Part shown: positions 56,101 to 64,000 of the stretch, in pieces | Layout: each line of letters starts with the position of its first letter | Numbering within the stretch: position 1 is the first letter of the stretch | NCBI GenBank assembly: GCA_903938815.1 | Contig: CAJAES010000046.1 | Span: 53,517-117,516, forward strand | DNA: 64,000 nt | Direction of reading: 5' to 3' | From: an uncultured beta proteobacterium | GTDB taxonomy: Bacteria > Pseudomonadota > Gammaproteobacteria > Burkholderiales > Burkholderiaceae_C | The notes under the pieces: generated by a model | What the model was told of the DNA's origin: nothing | What the model saw: only the letters and a program-made list of their open reading frames with translations | Database searches by the model: none | Made by a program: the position numbers and the translations under genes

Positions 56101-56240
56101 CGCGCAGCGTTTTCTGGGGTCCGATGGCCGTTGCGATCATGGGCGGGCTGGTGGTTGCCACCGCCTTGACCCTGCTCGCATTGCCCGCAATGTATGCCGC
56201 CTGGTTCAAGGTTCGGCGCGAGGAGCCCGCGGCAGGCTAA
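53127..56240 (+). CDS. RND efflux inner-membrane permease (AcrB-like superfamily)
   Basis: A 1037-residue proton-driven exporter with 12 hydrophobic segments and two large periplasmic loops. The proton-relay Asp pair of TM4 is in LIIALGLLVDDAIIAVEMMVRKMEEG. The N-terminus WALEHPALTRYLLVVLLALGTAAYFQLGQDEDPPFTFRAMVV with PGASAQQMAEQVTDKIEKSLQEV fits the RND group near MexK/AcrB-like permeases, rather than heavy-metal CusA types. Substrate unknown. The stop is followed 28 bases later by tRNA-Leu. Confidence 0.93.
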   Translation: MSASRFNISRWALEHPALTRYLLVVLLALGTAAYFQLGQDEDPPFTFRAMVVQAYWPGASAQQMAEQVTDKIEKSLQEVPYSDVIRSYTKPGESLTILQLKDSSPAKDVTATWYQVRKKVGDMRSTLPQGVIGPVFNDDFGDVYGSIIALSADGFSREELRVFADRVRQQLLKVPDVGKVETFGAQAEKVFVEISQKRLAQLGLDFNQVIGQIGAQNAVEGAGVMNAGLENLQIRVAGQFNSVDELGRLPIRATNPSTGQASTLRLSDIADIRRAYADPPGVLVRHQGKEVIALGISMAKGGDIIALGQALDAATARIQTELPLGITLEQVQDQPKAVSRSVGEFVKVLIEAIVIVLAVSFISLGLHQRPLRIDPWPGLVVGITIPLVLAITFVTMFYWGVGLHKISLGSLIIALGLLVDDAIIAVEMMVRKMEEGSDRMTAATYAYDVTAMPMLTGTLITAAGFLPIGLAKSVTGEYTFAIFAVTSAALVISWVVSVYFVPYLGARFLRTHTRPAGEAHDLFDTPFYSRFRRAVDWCVAHRWITIGLTVATFALGIVGMGRVQQQFFPDSSRPEILVDLWLPEGSTIQQSEEIARRFERRLMTEPGLESVTMWIGSGVPRFYLPLDQIFPQGNVSQAILLPKSLPEREALRVRLPALLAQEFPEVRTRVKLLPNGPPVPYPVQFRVFGPDAAEVRVWAERAKDILRANPSMRGVNDNWNEAIKVLRLDIDQDKARALGVSSQTLAQSSRVILSGTNIGQYREGDKLVDIVLRQPLEERDAISDLANGYVPTTGGRSIPVVQVAKVSFGWEPGVVWREGRSYAVTVQGDIVEGAQGPTVSGQLGPKLRELQSQMPVGYRIEEAGAAAESSKGQGSIAAGVPLMLFIIFTLLMLQLQSFSRAMLVFLTGPLGIAGVAAALLLLNRPFGFVALLGVIALMGMIMRNSVILIDQIEQDRARGVPAWDAVVESAVRRFRPIVLTAAAAVLAMVPLSRSVFWGPMAVAIMGGLVVATALTLLALPAMYAAWFKVRREEPAAG

Positions 56241-56268
56241 AATCGGCGGTTTGCCCCGAGTACCACCC

Positions 56269-56355
56269 GCGCGGGTGGCGAAATTGGTAGACGCACCAGG
56301 TTTAGGTCCTGACGCCTTCACGGGCGTGCCGGTTCGAGTCCGGCCCCGCGCACCA
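56269..56355 (+). tRNA. tRNA-Leu (anticodon TAG)
   Basis: An 87-base class II tRNA: acceptor GCGCGGG/CCCGCGC, D loop with AATTGGTAGACGC, anticodon loop TTTAGGT (TAG), a variable arm (GACGCCTTCACGGGCGT), T arm GGTTCGAGTCC and encoded CCA. It reads CUA and other CUN codons, including the CTA codons of the leuA leader peptide. tig follows 43 bases later. Confidence 0.97.
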
Positions 56356-56398
56356 GAATTCCTCCGTACACCGTCATTACAGCGAGAGACCCCCGATC

Positions 56399-57709
56399 AT
56401 GGCCGTCACCGTCGAAACCCTCGAGAAACTCGAACGCCGCATCACGCTCACGGTGCCCGCGACCGACATCAACAACGAGGTGGAAGCTCGCCTGCGCAAA
56501 CTGTCCCGCACCGTCAAGGCCGACGGCTTCCGCCCCGGCAAGGTGCCGATGTCGGTGGTCGCGCAGCGCTACGGCTACTCGGTCCAGTACGAAGTCGTCA
56601 ACGACCGCATCGGCCGCGCCTTCTCCGACGCCGCCCGTGAAGCCGAACTTCGCGTGGCCGGCGCCCCGCGCATCGCGCAGAAGGACGAGTCGCCCGAGGG
56701 CCAGCTGTCCTTCGACGCCACCTTCGAGGTCTACCCCGAAGTCAAGCTCGGCGACCTGACCGCGTCCGAAGTCGAGCGCGTCTCGACCGAAGTGACCGAA
56801 GCCGCGATCGACCGCACCGTCGACATCCTGCGCAAGCAGCGCCGCACGTTCGCGCAGCGCCCGGCCGCCGAAGGCGCCCAGGAAACCGACCGCGTGACCA
56901 TCGACTTCGAAGGCAAGATCGACGGCGAGCCCTTCTCGGGCGGCAAGGCCGACGCCTTCCAGTTCATCATCGGCGAAGGCCAGATGCTCGAGCAGTTCGA
57001 CACCGGCGTGCGCGGCATGAAGGTCGGCGACAGCAAGACCTTCCCGCTCAAGTTCCCTGACGACTATCACGGCCAGGACGTGGCCGGCAAGGAAGCCGAC
57101 TTCCTCGTCACGATGAAGAAGATCGAATCGCAGAACCTGCCGGTGGTCGACGCAGACTTCGCCAAGTCGCTGGGCATTCCCGACGGCACCGTCGAAGCCC
57201 TGCGCGCCGACGTGAAGAAGAACCTCGAGCGCGAAGTCAAGTTCCGCGTCATCTCGCGCAACAAGGCTGCCGTCATGGACGCGCTGGCCAAGGCCGCCGA
57301 GCTCGAGCTGCCGAACGCGCTGGTCGCCGCCGAGACCGACCGTCTCGTCGAATCCGCCCGCGCCGACCTGAAGCAGCGCGGCGTGAAGGACGCCGAGAAG
57401 GCGCCGATCCCCGCCGAGATCTTCAAGCCGCAGGCCGAGAAGCGCGTGCGCCTGGGCCTGGTCGTGGCCGAGCTCGTGCGCACGAACAACCTGCAGGCCA
57501 AGCCCGAGCAGCTGCAGGCGCACATCGAGGAAATGAGCCAGAGCTACGAGAAGCCGGCCGAAGTGATGCGCTGGTACCTGGGCGACCGCCAGCGCATGGC
57601 CGAGGTCGAGGCGGTGGTCATCGAGAACAACGTGACCGAATTCGTGCTGGCTCAGGCGAAGGTCACCGACAAGGTGCTACCGTTCGACGAACTGATGGCG
57701 ACGAACTGA
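56399..57709 (+). CDS. tig: Trigger factor
   Basis: Ribosome-associated chaperone and peptidyl-prolyl isomerase. The 436-residue protein has the ribosome-binding N-terminal domain (signature [17 protein letters not shown], the GFRxGxxP motif), the FKBP-type PPIase domain (about 155-245, [21 protein letters not shown] ... [17 protein letters not shown]) and the C-terminal substrate-binding arms. Length is close to E. coli Tig (432). It heads tig-clpP-clpX-lon; clpP starts 10 bases downstream. Confidence 0.97.
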   Translation: MAVTVETLEKLERRITLTVPATDINNEVEARLRKLSRTVKADGFRPGKVPMSVVAQRYGYSVQYEVVNDRIGRAFSDAAREAELRVAGAPRIAQKDESPEGQLSFDATFEVYPEVKLGDLTASEVERVSTEVTEAAIDRTVDILRKQRRTFAQRPAAEGAQETDRVTIDFEGKIDGEPFSGGKADAFQFIIGEGQMLEQFDTGVRGMKVGDSKTFPLKFPDDYHGQDVAGKEADFLVTMKKIESQNLPVVDADFAKSLGIPDGTVEALRADVKKNLEREVKFRVISRNKAAVMDALAKAAELELPNALVAAETDRLVESARADLKQRGVKDAEKAPIPAEIFKPQAEKRVRLGLVVAELVRTNNLQAKPEQLQAHIEEMSQSYEKPAEVMRWYLGDRQRMAEVEAVVIENNVTEFVLAQAKVTDKVLPFDELMATN

Positions 57710-57719
57710 AGGAAATCGA

Positions 57720-58328
57720 ATGAGCGCACTGGAGACCACGGGCCTGGGCATGGTGCCCATCGTCATCGAGCAGTCGGGCCGCGGCGAGCGCGCGTACGAC
57801 ATCTACAGCCGCCTGCTGCGCGAGCGCATCATCTTCCTGGTCGGTCCGGTCAACGACCAGAGCGCGAACCTGGTGTGCGCGCAGATGCTGTTCCTCGAGA
57901 GCGAGAACCCGGACAAGGACATCTTCCTGTACATCAACTCGCCGGGCGGCAGCGTCAGCGCCGGCCTGTCGGTGTTCGACACGATGAACTTCATCAAGCC
58001 CGAGGTCTCGACGCTGTGCATGGGCCTGGCCGCCAGCATGGGTTCCTTCCTGCTGATGGCCGGCGCCAAGGGCAAGCGCTTCGCGCTGCCCAACTCGAAG
58101 ATCATGATCCACCAGCCGTCCGGCGGCGCGCAGGGTCAGGCCACCGACATCGAGATCCACGCACGCGAGATCCTCAAGACCCGCGAGCAGCTCAACCGCC
58201 TGTACGCCGAGCGTACCGGGCAGACGCTGGACCGCATCACCTCGGACATGGAGCGCGACCGCTTCATGACCCCGGTCGAGGCCAAGGAATACGGCCTCAT
58301 CGATCTGGTCATCGACAAGCGCGCCTGA
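57720..58328 (+). CDS. clpP: ATP-dependent Clp protease proteolytic subunit
   Basis: A 202-residue serine protease of the ClpXP/ClpAP complexes. Catalytic Ser106 ([11 protein letters not shown]) and His131 ([11 protein letters not shown]) are present, with the expected Asp near residue 180. The short N-terminal stretch before [23 protein letters not shown] is a propeptide as in other ClpP. GGAA precedes the ATG. A terminator follows, then clpX. Confidence 0.98.
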   Translation: MSALETTGLGMVPIVIEQSGRGERAYDIYSRLLRERIIFLVGPVNDQSANLVCAQMLFLESENPDKDIFLYINSPGGSVSAGLSVFDTMNFIKPEVSTLCMGLAASMGSFLLMAGAKGKRFALPNSKIMIHQPSGGAQGQATDIEIHAREILKTREQLNRLYAERTGQTLDRITSDMERDRFMTPVEAKEYGLIDLVIDKRA

Positions 58329-58367
58329 CGGGCGCCGTGCGGGCGCAAGCTCGCGGTCTTGTCATTG

Positions 58368-58392
58368 GAAAGGGGGCTGCAAGCCCCCTTTT
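58368..58392 (+). terminator. Intrinsic terminator after clpP
   Basis: AAAGGGGGC-TGCAA-GCCCCCTTTT, 40 bases after the clpP stop. It separates clpP from clpX, so clpX probably also has its own promoter in 58393-58478. Confidence 0.85.
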
Positions 58393-58478
58393 CGCCCTCT
58401 TTCCCGGCCAGGGTGGCTTTCACCTTTGGTCTATGATCCAACGCATTCGACTAGCGGAATCCGCAGGCAAGCACATCC

Positions 58479-59744
58479 ATGGCAGACAAGAAGGGCGCCT
58501 CAGGCGAGAAAGTGCTGTACTGCTCCTTCTGCGGCAAGAGCCAGCACGAAGTGAAGAAGCTCATTGCCGGCCCGTCGGTATTCATCTGCGACGAGTGCAT
58601 CGAGCTCTGCAACGACATCATCCGCGACGAAGTCCCGGCTGACAGCGCCAGCCCCAAGGCGGCGAAGTCCGACCTGCCGGTGCCCAGCGAGATCAAGGGC
58701 AGCCTCGACCAGTACGTCATCGGCCAGGAAGTTGCCAAGCGCACCCTGGCCGTGGCCGTCTACAACCACTACAAGCGGTTGAAGCACATGGGCGGCAAGG
58801 ACGAGGTCGAGCTCAGCAAGAGCAACATCCTGCTGATCGGGCCCACGGGCTCCGGCAAGACGCTGCTGGCGCAGACGCTGGCCCGCCTGCTGAATGTTCC
58901 CTTCGTCATCGCCGACGCCACCACGCTCACCGAAGCGGGCTACGTGGGCGAGGACGTCGAGAACATCATCCAGAAGCTGCTGCAGAACTGCAACTACGAC
59001 GTCGAGCGCGCGCAGCGCGGCATCGTCTACATCGACGAGATCGACAAGATCAGCCGCAAGGCCGACAACCCCAGCATCACGCGCGACGTCTCCGGCGAAG
59101 GCGTGCAGCAGGCCCTGCTGAAGCTGGTGGAAGGCACCATGGCCAGCGTGCCGCCGCAAGGCGGGCGCAAACACCCGAACCAGGATTTCCTGCAGATCGA
59201 CACGACGAACATCCTGTTCATCTGCGGCGGTGCGTTCGACGGCCTGGAAAAGGTCATCCAGAGCCGCACCGAGAAGTCGGGCATCGGCTTCGGCGCCACC
59301 GTGCACAGCAAGAACGAAAAGCGCGCCTCGGAGCTCTTCCGCGAGGTCGAGCCCGAGGATCTGATCAAGTTCGGGCTGATCCCCGAACTGGTCGGCCGCC
59401 TGCCCGTCGTCGCCACCCTCGGCGAGCTGACGGAAGAGGCGATGGTCCAGATCCTGACCGAGCCCAAGAACGCGTTGCTGAAGCAATACCAGAAGCTCTT
59501 CATGATGGACGGCGTCGAGCTCGAGATCCGGCCCTCGGCGCTGGCGGCCATCGCCCGCAAGGCACTGGCACGCAAGACAGGCGCCCGTGGCCTGCGATCC
59601 ATCCTGGAGCATTCCCTGATCGACACCATGTTCGACCTGCCCGCGCTCGACGGCGTGGCCAAGGTGGTGGTCGATGAACACATCATCGAAGACGGCGCCA
59701 AGCCGCTGCTGGTCTACCGAGAGCAGGCCAAGGCCAGCGCCTGA
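58479..59744 (+). CDS. clpX: ATP-dependent Clp protease ATP-binding subunit ClpX
   Basis: AAA+ unfoldase that feeds substrates to ClpP. The 421-residue protein has the N-terminal C4 zinc finger (YCSFCGKSQ ... [10 protein letters not shown]), Walker A GPTGSGKT, the GYVGED pore loop, Walker [11 protein letters not shown], the IGF-type ClpP-binding loop (KSGIGFGA) and the C-terminal domain [15 protein letters not shown]. Length is near E. coli ClpX (424). Confidence 0.98.
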   Translation: MADKKGASGEKVLYCSFCGKSQHEVKKLIAGPSVFICDECIELCNDIIRDEVPADSASPKAAKSDLPVPSEIKGSLDQYVIGQEVAKRTLAVAVYNHYKRLKHMGGKDEVELSKSNILLIGPTGSGKTLLAQTLARLLNVPFVIADATTLTEAGYVGEDVENIIQKLLQNCNYDVERAQRGIVYIDEIDKISRKADNPSITRDVSGEGVQQALLKLVEGTMASVPPQGGRKHPNQDFLQIDTTNILFICGGAFDGLEKVIQSRTEKSGIGFGATVHSKNEKRASELFREVEPEDLIKFGLIPELVGRLPVVATLGELTEEAMVQILTEPKNALLKQYQKLFMMDGVELEIRPSALAAIARKALARKTGARGLRSILEHSLIDTMFDLPALDGVAKVVVDEHIIEDGAKPLLVYREQAKASA

Positions 59745-59754
59745 CGTCGCCCAG

Positions 59755-59793
59755 GCAAGGGCAGCCCGCCACCAGGCAGGCGGGCGCCCTTGC
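59755..59793 (+). terminator. Long two-part hairpin between clpX and lon
   Basis: GCAAGGGC pairs with GCCCTTGC (outer) and GCCCGCC with GGCGGGC (inner). No T tract follows, so it could be a Rho-assisted or partial terminator, or an mRNA-stability element. Confidence 0.5.
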
Positions 59794-59839
59794 AAACCCC
59801 GGCCCGGTCCCCACGTGAGATCGGGAAAGGAAGGTTCAC

Positions 59840-62266
<2,427 letters not shown>

Positions 62267-62283
62267 TCGCCTGAAAAAAGCCT

Positions 62284-62312
62284 TTGCACTCTAGAAAATT
62301 CCTGGCTAGAAT
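62284..62312 (+). promoter_or_regulatory. Promoter of tRNA-Gly
   Basis: TTGCAC, 17 bases, TAGAAT, ending 11 bases before the mature tRNA-Gly. Confidence 0.75.
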
Positions 62313-62323
62313 GTGAGGCTCAC

Positions 62324-62399
62324 GCGGGAATAGCTCAGTTGGTAGAGCGCAACCTTGCCAAGGTTGAGGTCGGGAGTTCGAGCCTCCTTTCCCGCTCCA
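62324..62399 (+). tRNA. tRNA-Gly (anticodon GCC)
   Basis: A 76-base cloverleaf: acceptor GCGGGAA/TTCCCGC, anticodon loop TTGCCAA (GCC), T loop TTCGAGC and encoded TCCA end. Reads GGC/GGU codons. Confidence 0.97.
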
Positions 62400-62436
62400 G
62401 ATTGTTGGAGTTGCCGGTCCCCGGCAGCACCCCAGA

Positions 62437-62462
62437 GGGGAAGCCGCAAGCTTCCCTTTTTT
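62437..62462 (+). terminator. Intrinsic terminator between tRNA-Gly and tRNA-Cys
   Basis: GGGAAGC-CGCAA-GCTTCCC followed by six T, 38 bases after tRNA-Gly. A smaller TGCCGG/CCGGCA hairpin lies just before it. Confidence 0.85.
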
Positions 62463-62479
62463 GTCAGAATCCGTACCAC

Positions 62480-62553
62480 GGCGCGATAGCAAAGCGGTTA
62501 TGCAACGGATTGCAAATCCGTCTAGCCCAGTTCGACTCTGGGTCGCGCCTCCA
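62480..62553 (+). tRNA. tRNA-Cys (anticodon GCA)
   Basis: A 74-base cloverleaf: acceptor GGCGCGA/TCGCGCC, anticodon loop TTGCAAA (GCA), T loop TTCGACT and encoded TCCA end. It is the last core gene before the recombinase, so its 3' part is a likely attachment site. Confidence 0.96.
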
Positions 62554-62579
62554 GAAAATTGCTTGAAAATCAAGCACTT

Positions 62580-62613
62580 ACGAAACCCGGCCAGTCCGGG
62601 TTTCGTCGTTTTC
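62580..62613 (+). terminator. Intrinsic terminator after tRNA-Cys
   Basis: ACGAAACCCGG-CCAGT-CCGGGTTTCGT followed by a T-rich tract (CGTTTTC), about 26 bases after the tRNA. A small GCTTGA/TCAAGC repeat precedes it. Confidence 0.85.
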
Positions 62614-62643
62614 GGGCTCCGGATGGGTGGTATTGAGTGCGCT

Positions 62644-62700
62644 GCTACTGCGAAAAAGTAGCCGTGCTACTACCCGACGGACTAGTTTGTGCGTCTAGTC
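62644..62700. repeat. Cluster of inverted repeats upstream of the recombinase
   Basis: GCTACT (62644-62649), AGTAGC (62657-62662) and GCTACT (62666-62671) form overlapping inverted repeats. GACTAG (62680-62685) and CTAGTC (62695-62700) form another with a 9-base spacer. They lie in the 106-base interval between the tRNA-Cys terminator and the recombinase ATG and could be recombinase binding or core sites, or operators. Confidence 0.6.
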
Positions 62701-62719
62701 GAGTTACATTCCGGACGCT

Positions 62720-63874
62720 ATGGCCGTGAATGTCCAAATCCGGGGAACGAAAGCGCAGCTTCGCGTCACGCACCGACTGCTGCCGCGAGCCTTCTTTTTC
62801 ACCTTCCCGACCGAGGCCGAGGCGCGAGCCTACGGTGAGCAGCTCGCCGCGCTGCTCGATCGCGGCATCGTGCCGGCCGAGCTGCTGGCCGTCCCTGCGC
62901 ACGCCGACGACCCGCTGCTGTTTGAGGTCGTGCGCGCCTACACCCAGCAGGCCCCGATCACCGACAGCGACAACCGCCTGCTGACCCACATGATGGGCGA
63001 GCTTGTCGGCCTGCGACTCTCCGGCCTGACCTGGGCCTGGGTCGATCAGTATGTGCGCGACCTCAAGATCAAGCGCCATCTGGCGCCGTCAACGATCCGC
63101 AAGCGGGTGGGCGTGCTGGGCCGCATCGTGGACTGGCACCTTCGCCGCGTCACGCCGCCCGATCAGCCGATTCCGGCCAACCCGCTGCGGCTGCTGCCCA
63201 AGGGCTACAGCGGATACAGCCGCCTGGAAGCCCAGGCCCTGGCCGCCAAGGAACTGCCGCCGAGGCGCGATCAGCACCGCGACCGCCGGCTGCTGCCCGA
63301 GGAGGAGCGGCGCATCCGCGCGGCGCTGACCGGCGAGAAGCGGGAGGACCGAGAGCGCGCGCTGTCGCCCGACGTGGAGTTCACGATGCTGTTCGACCTG
63401 ATCCTCAACACCGGGCTGCGCTTGCGCGAGGCGTACCGGCTGCGCGTGGAACAGGTGGACCTGCAGCGCGGCATCCTTCATGTGGACGGCAGCAAAGGGC
63501 ACCGCGGGCAGATCAAGCCGCGCACCGTGCCGCTGGTCGCTGCGCTGCGTGAGCGGCTGCAGGCTTACCTGGTCGGCCGGCGCGGACTGCTCTTCGCGTT
63601 CTGGGACGGTTCGGAGGCTGGACTGACGAAGACGACGGCGCGGCTGTCGGCGCGTTTCGCTGTCCTGTTCAACTACGCGCAGGTGCCCGAATTCACTGAG
63701 CACGATCTGCGGCATGAGGCCACCTGCCGCTGGGTGGAGATGCGAAGCCGCATGCGCGGCGGTTGGGCGTTCAGCGAGGTCGAGGTCTGCCGGATCATGG
63801 GCTGGACAGACACCCGCATGATGCTGCGCTATGCCAGCCTGCGCGGCGAGGATCTTGCGGCGCGGCTGGCTTAG
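62720..63874 (+). CDS. Tyrosine recombinase / integrase
   Basis: A 384-residue site-specific recombinase. The C-terminal catalytic domain has Arg234 (NTGLRLREAYRL), Lys259 (DGSKGHRG), His328 and Arg331 (EHDLRHEA), Trp362 in the usual His/Trp place, and nucleophile Tyr371 (MMLRYAS). The N-terminal half contains a SAM-like DNA-binding core (about 70-175). All catalytic residues are present. Its position just after tRNA-Cys, reading away from it, is typical of an integrated island or prophage. No strong ribosome binding site precedes the ATG. Its stop is followed at once by the five-unit direct repeat. Confidence 0.9.
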   Translation: MAVNVQIRGTKAQLRVTHRLLPRAFFFTFPTEAEARAYGEQLAALLDRGIVPAELLAVPAHADDPLLFEVVRAYTQQAPITDSDNRLLTHMMGELVGLRLSGLTWAWVDQYVRDLKIKRHLAPSTIRKRVGVLGRIVDWHLRRVTPPDQPIPANPLRLLPKGYSGYSRLEAQALAAKELPPRRDQHRDRRLLPEEERRIRAALTGEKREDRERALSPDVEFTMLFDLILNTGLRLREAYRLRVEQVDLQRGILHVDGSKGHRGQIKPRTVPLVAALRERLQAYLVGRRGLLFAFWDGSEAGLTKTTARLSARFAVLFNYAQVPEFTEHDLRHEATCRWVEMRSRMRGGWAFSEVEVCRIMGWTDTRMMLRYASLRGEDLAARLA

Positions 63875-63881
63875 GGTGCGT

Positions 63882-63992
63882 ATTTCACGCCATCGCGGAC
63901 ACCCATTTCACGCGATCGCGGACAGCATTTCAAGGCAAGGCGGACACCGTTTCACGCTGATCGCGGACAGCGTTTCAGCGTGATGGCGGACA
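63882..63992. repeat. Five direct 20-bp repeats, period 22-23 bp
   Basis: Units start at 63882, 63905, 63927, 63950 and 63973 and follow TTTCAcGCgaTCGCGGACA with 2-3 base spacers; all end in GCGGACA. Unit 3 is the most divergent. The array starts 8 bases after the recombinase stop and may continue beyond the window. On the minus strand each unit begins TGTCCGC, which resembles multiple terminal repeats of IS21-family elements, but the orientation does not fit an element lying to the right. Confidence 0.85.
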
Positions 63993-64000
63993 GCGGCAGC

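Noticed and set aside
53850..56321. An 823-codon open frame antisense to the RND permease
   Set aside because: His/Asp/Arg/Gln-rich shadow of a conserved permease; no recognisable family or start signal.
62324..62553. tRNA-Gly and tRNA-Cys as one simple two-gene transcript
   Set aside because: A strong intrinsic terminator lies between them, so separate or only partly shared transcription is more likely.
63882..63992. CRISPR array at the right edge
   Set aside because: Spacers between the repeats are only 2-3 bases and there are no cas genes.

Overview
The window is high-GC DNA from a betaproteobacterium, most likely order Burkholderiales (Leptothrix/Rubrivivax/Ideonella-like). This rests on gene content recognised by eye: a class I Fbp next to PepN, a K+-insensitive H+-pyrophosphatase, hpnCDE, an ECF sigma/DUF3619/DUF3106/RDD/LOG operon, ilvBHC-pssA-leuA, and tig-clpPX-lon. 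Nearly all genes are chromosomal core genes; only the right edge looks mobile.

Layout. 1-2.9 kb: end of a flagellar cluster (flgK, cut by the window edge, and flgL). 2.9-14 kb: a dense signalling block with an HDOD protein, a soluble multi-PAS HisKA_2 kinase coupled to an ANTAR response regulator, a membrane histidine kinase facing an Hpt protein, a REC-PAS-GGDEF-EAL protein and a GGDEF protein. 14-18 kb: hypothetical genes, a VanZ-like protein, a WYL regulator, an EamA transporter and tRNA-Thr. 18-25 kb (minus strand): fbp, pepN, prfB (with the programmed +1 frameshift), an alpha/beta hydrolase and a degenerate HD-GYP protein. 25-31.5 kb: GNAT plus acyl-CoA synthetase, ybaK, plsY-ridA, a serine-hydrolase-like lipoprotein and YciO. 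31.5-37.7 kb: hppA, ppa, a FemAB/GNAT-like gene, nadE and glnB.

37.7-40.5 kb holds a tightly overlapping minus-strand operon: ECF sigma, single-pass membrane DUF3619 protein, exported DUF3106 protein, RDD membrane protein and LOG-family phosphoribohydrolase. It has the architecture of a sigma/anti-sigma/periplasmic-sensor module. 40.7-47 kb is the branched-chain amino acid locus ilvB-ilvH-ilvC, then pssA, then leuA. leuA is preceded by what looks like a transcription attenuator: a short Leu-rich leader peptide with rare CTA codons, a strong intrinsic terminator, and an extended -10 promoter placed so that the leader mRNA could be leaderless. A second small ORF with a good ribosome binding site lies between terminator and leuA.

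47-56.3 kb: a D,D-endopeptidase, an IclR regulator, squalene genes hpnC-hpnD-hpnE (minus) and a divergent RND efflux adaptor/permease pair. The RND promoter lies inside the start of hpnC and is followed directly by a perfect 14-bp palindrome. 56.3-62.3 kb: tRNA-Leu(TAG) and the proteostasis cluster tig-clpP-clpX-lon. 62.3-64 kb: tRNA-Gly and tRNA-Cys, each followed by an intrinsic terminator, then a tyrosine recombinase and an array of five 20-bp direct repeats (period 22-23 bp) running to the window edge. This is probably the left boundary of an integrated element at tRNA-Cys.
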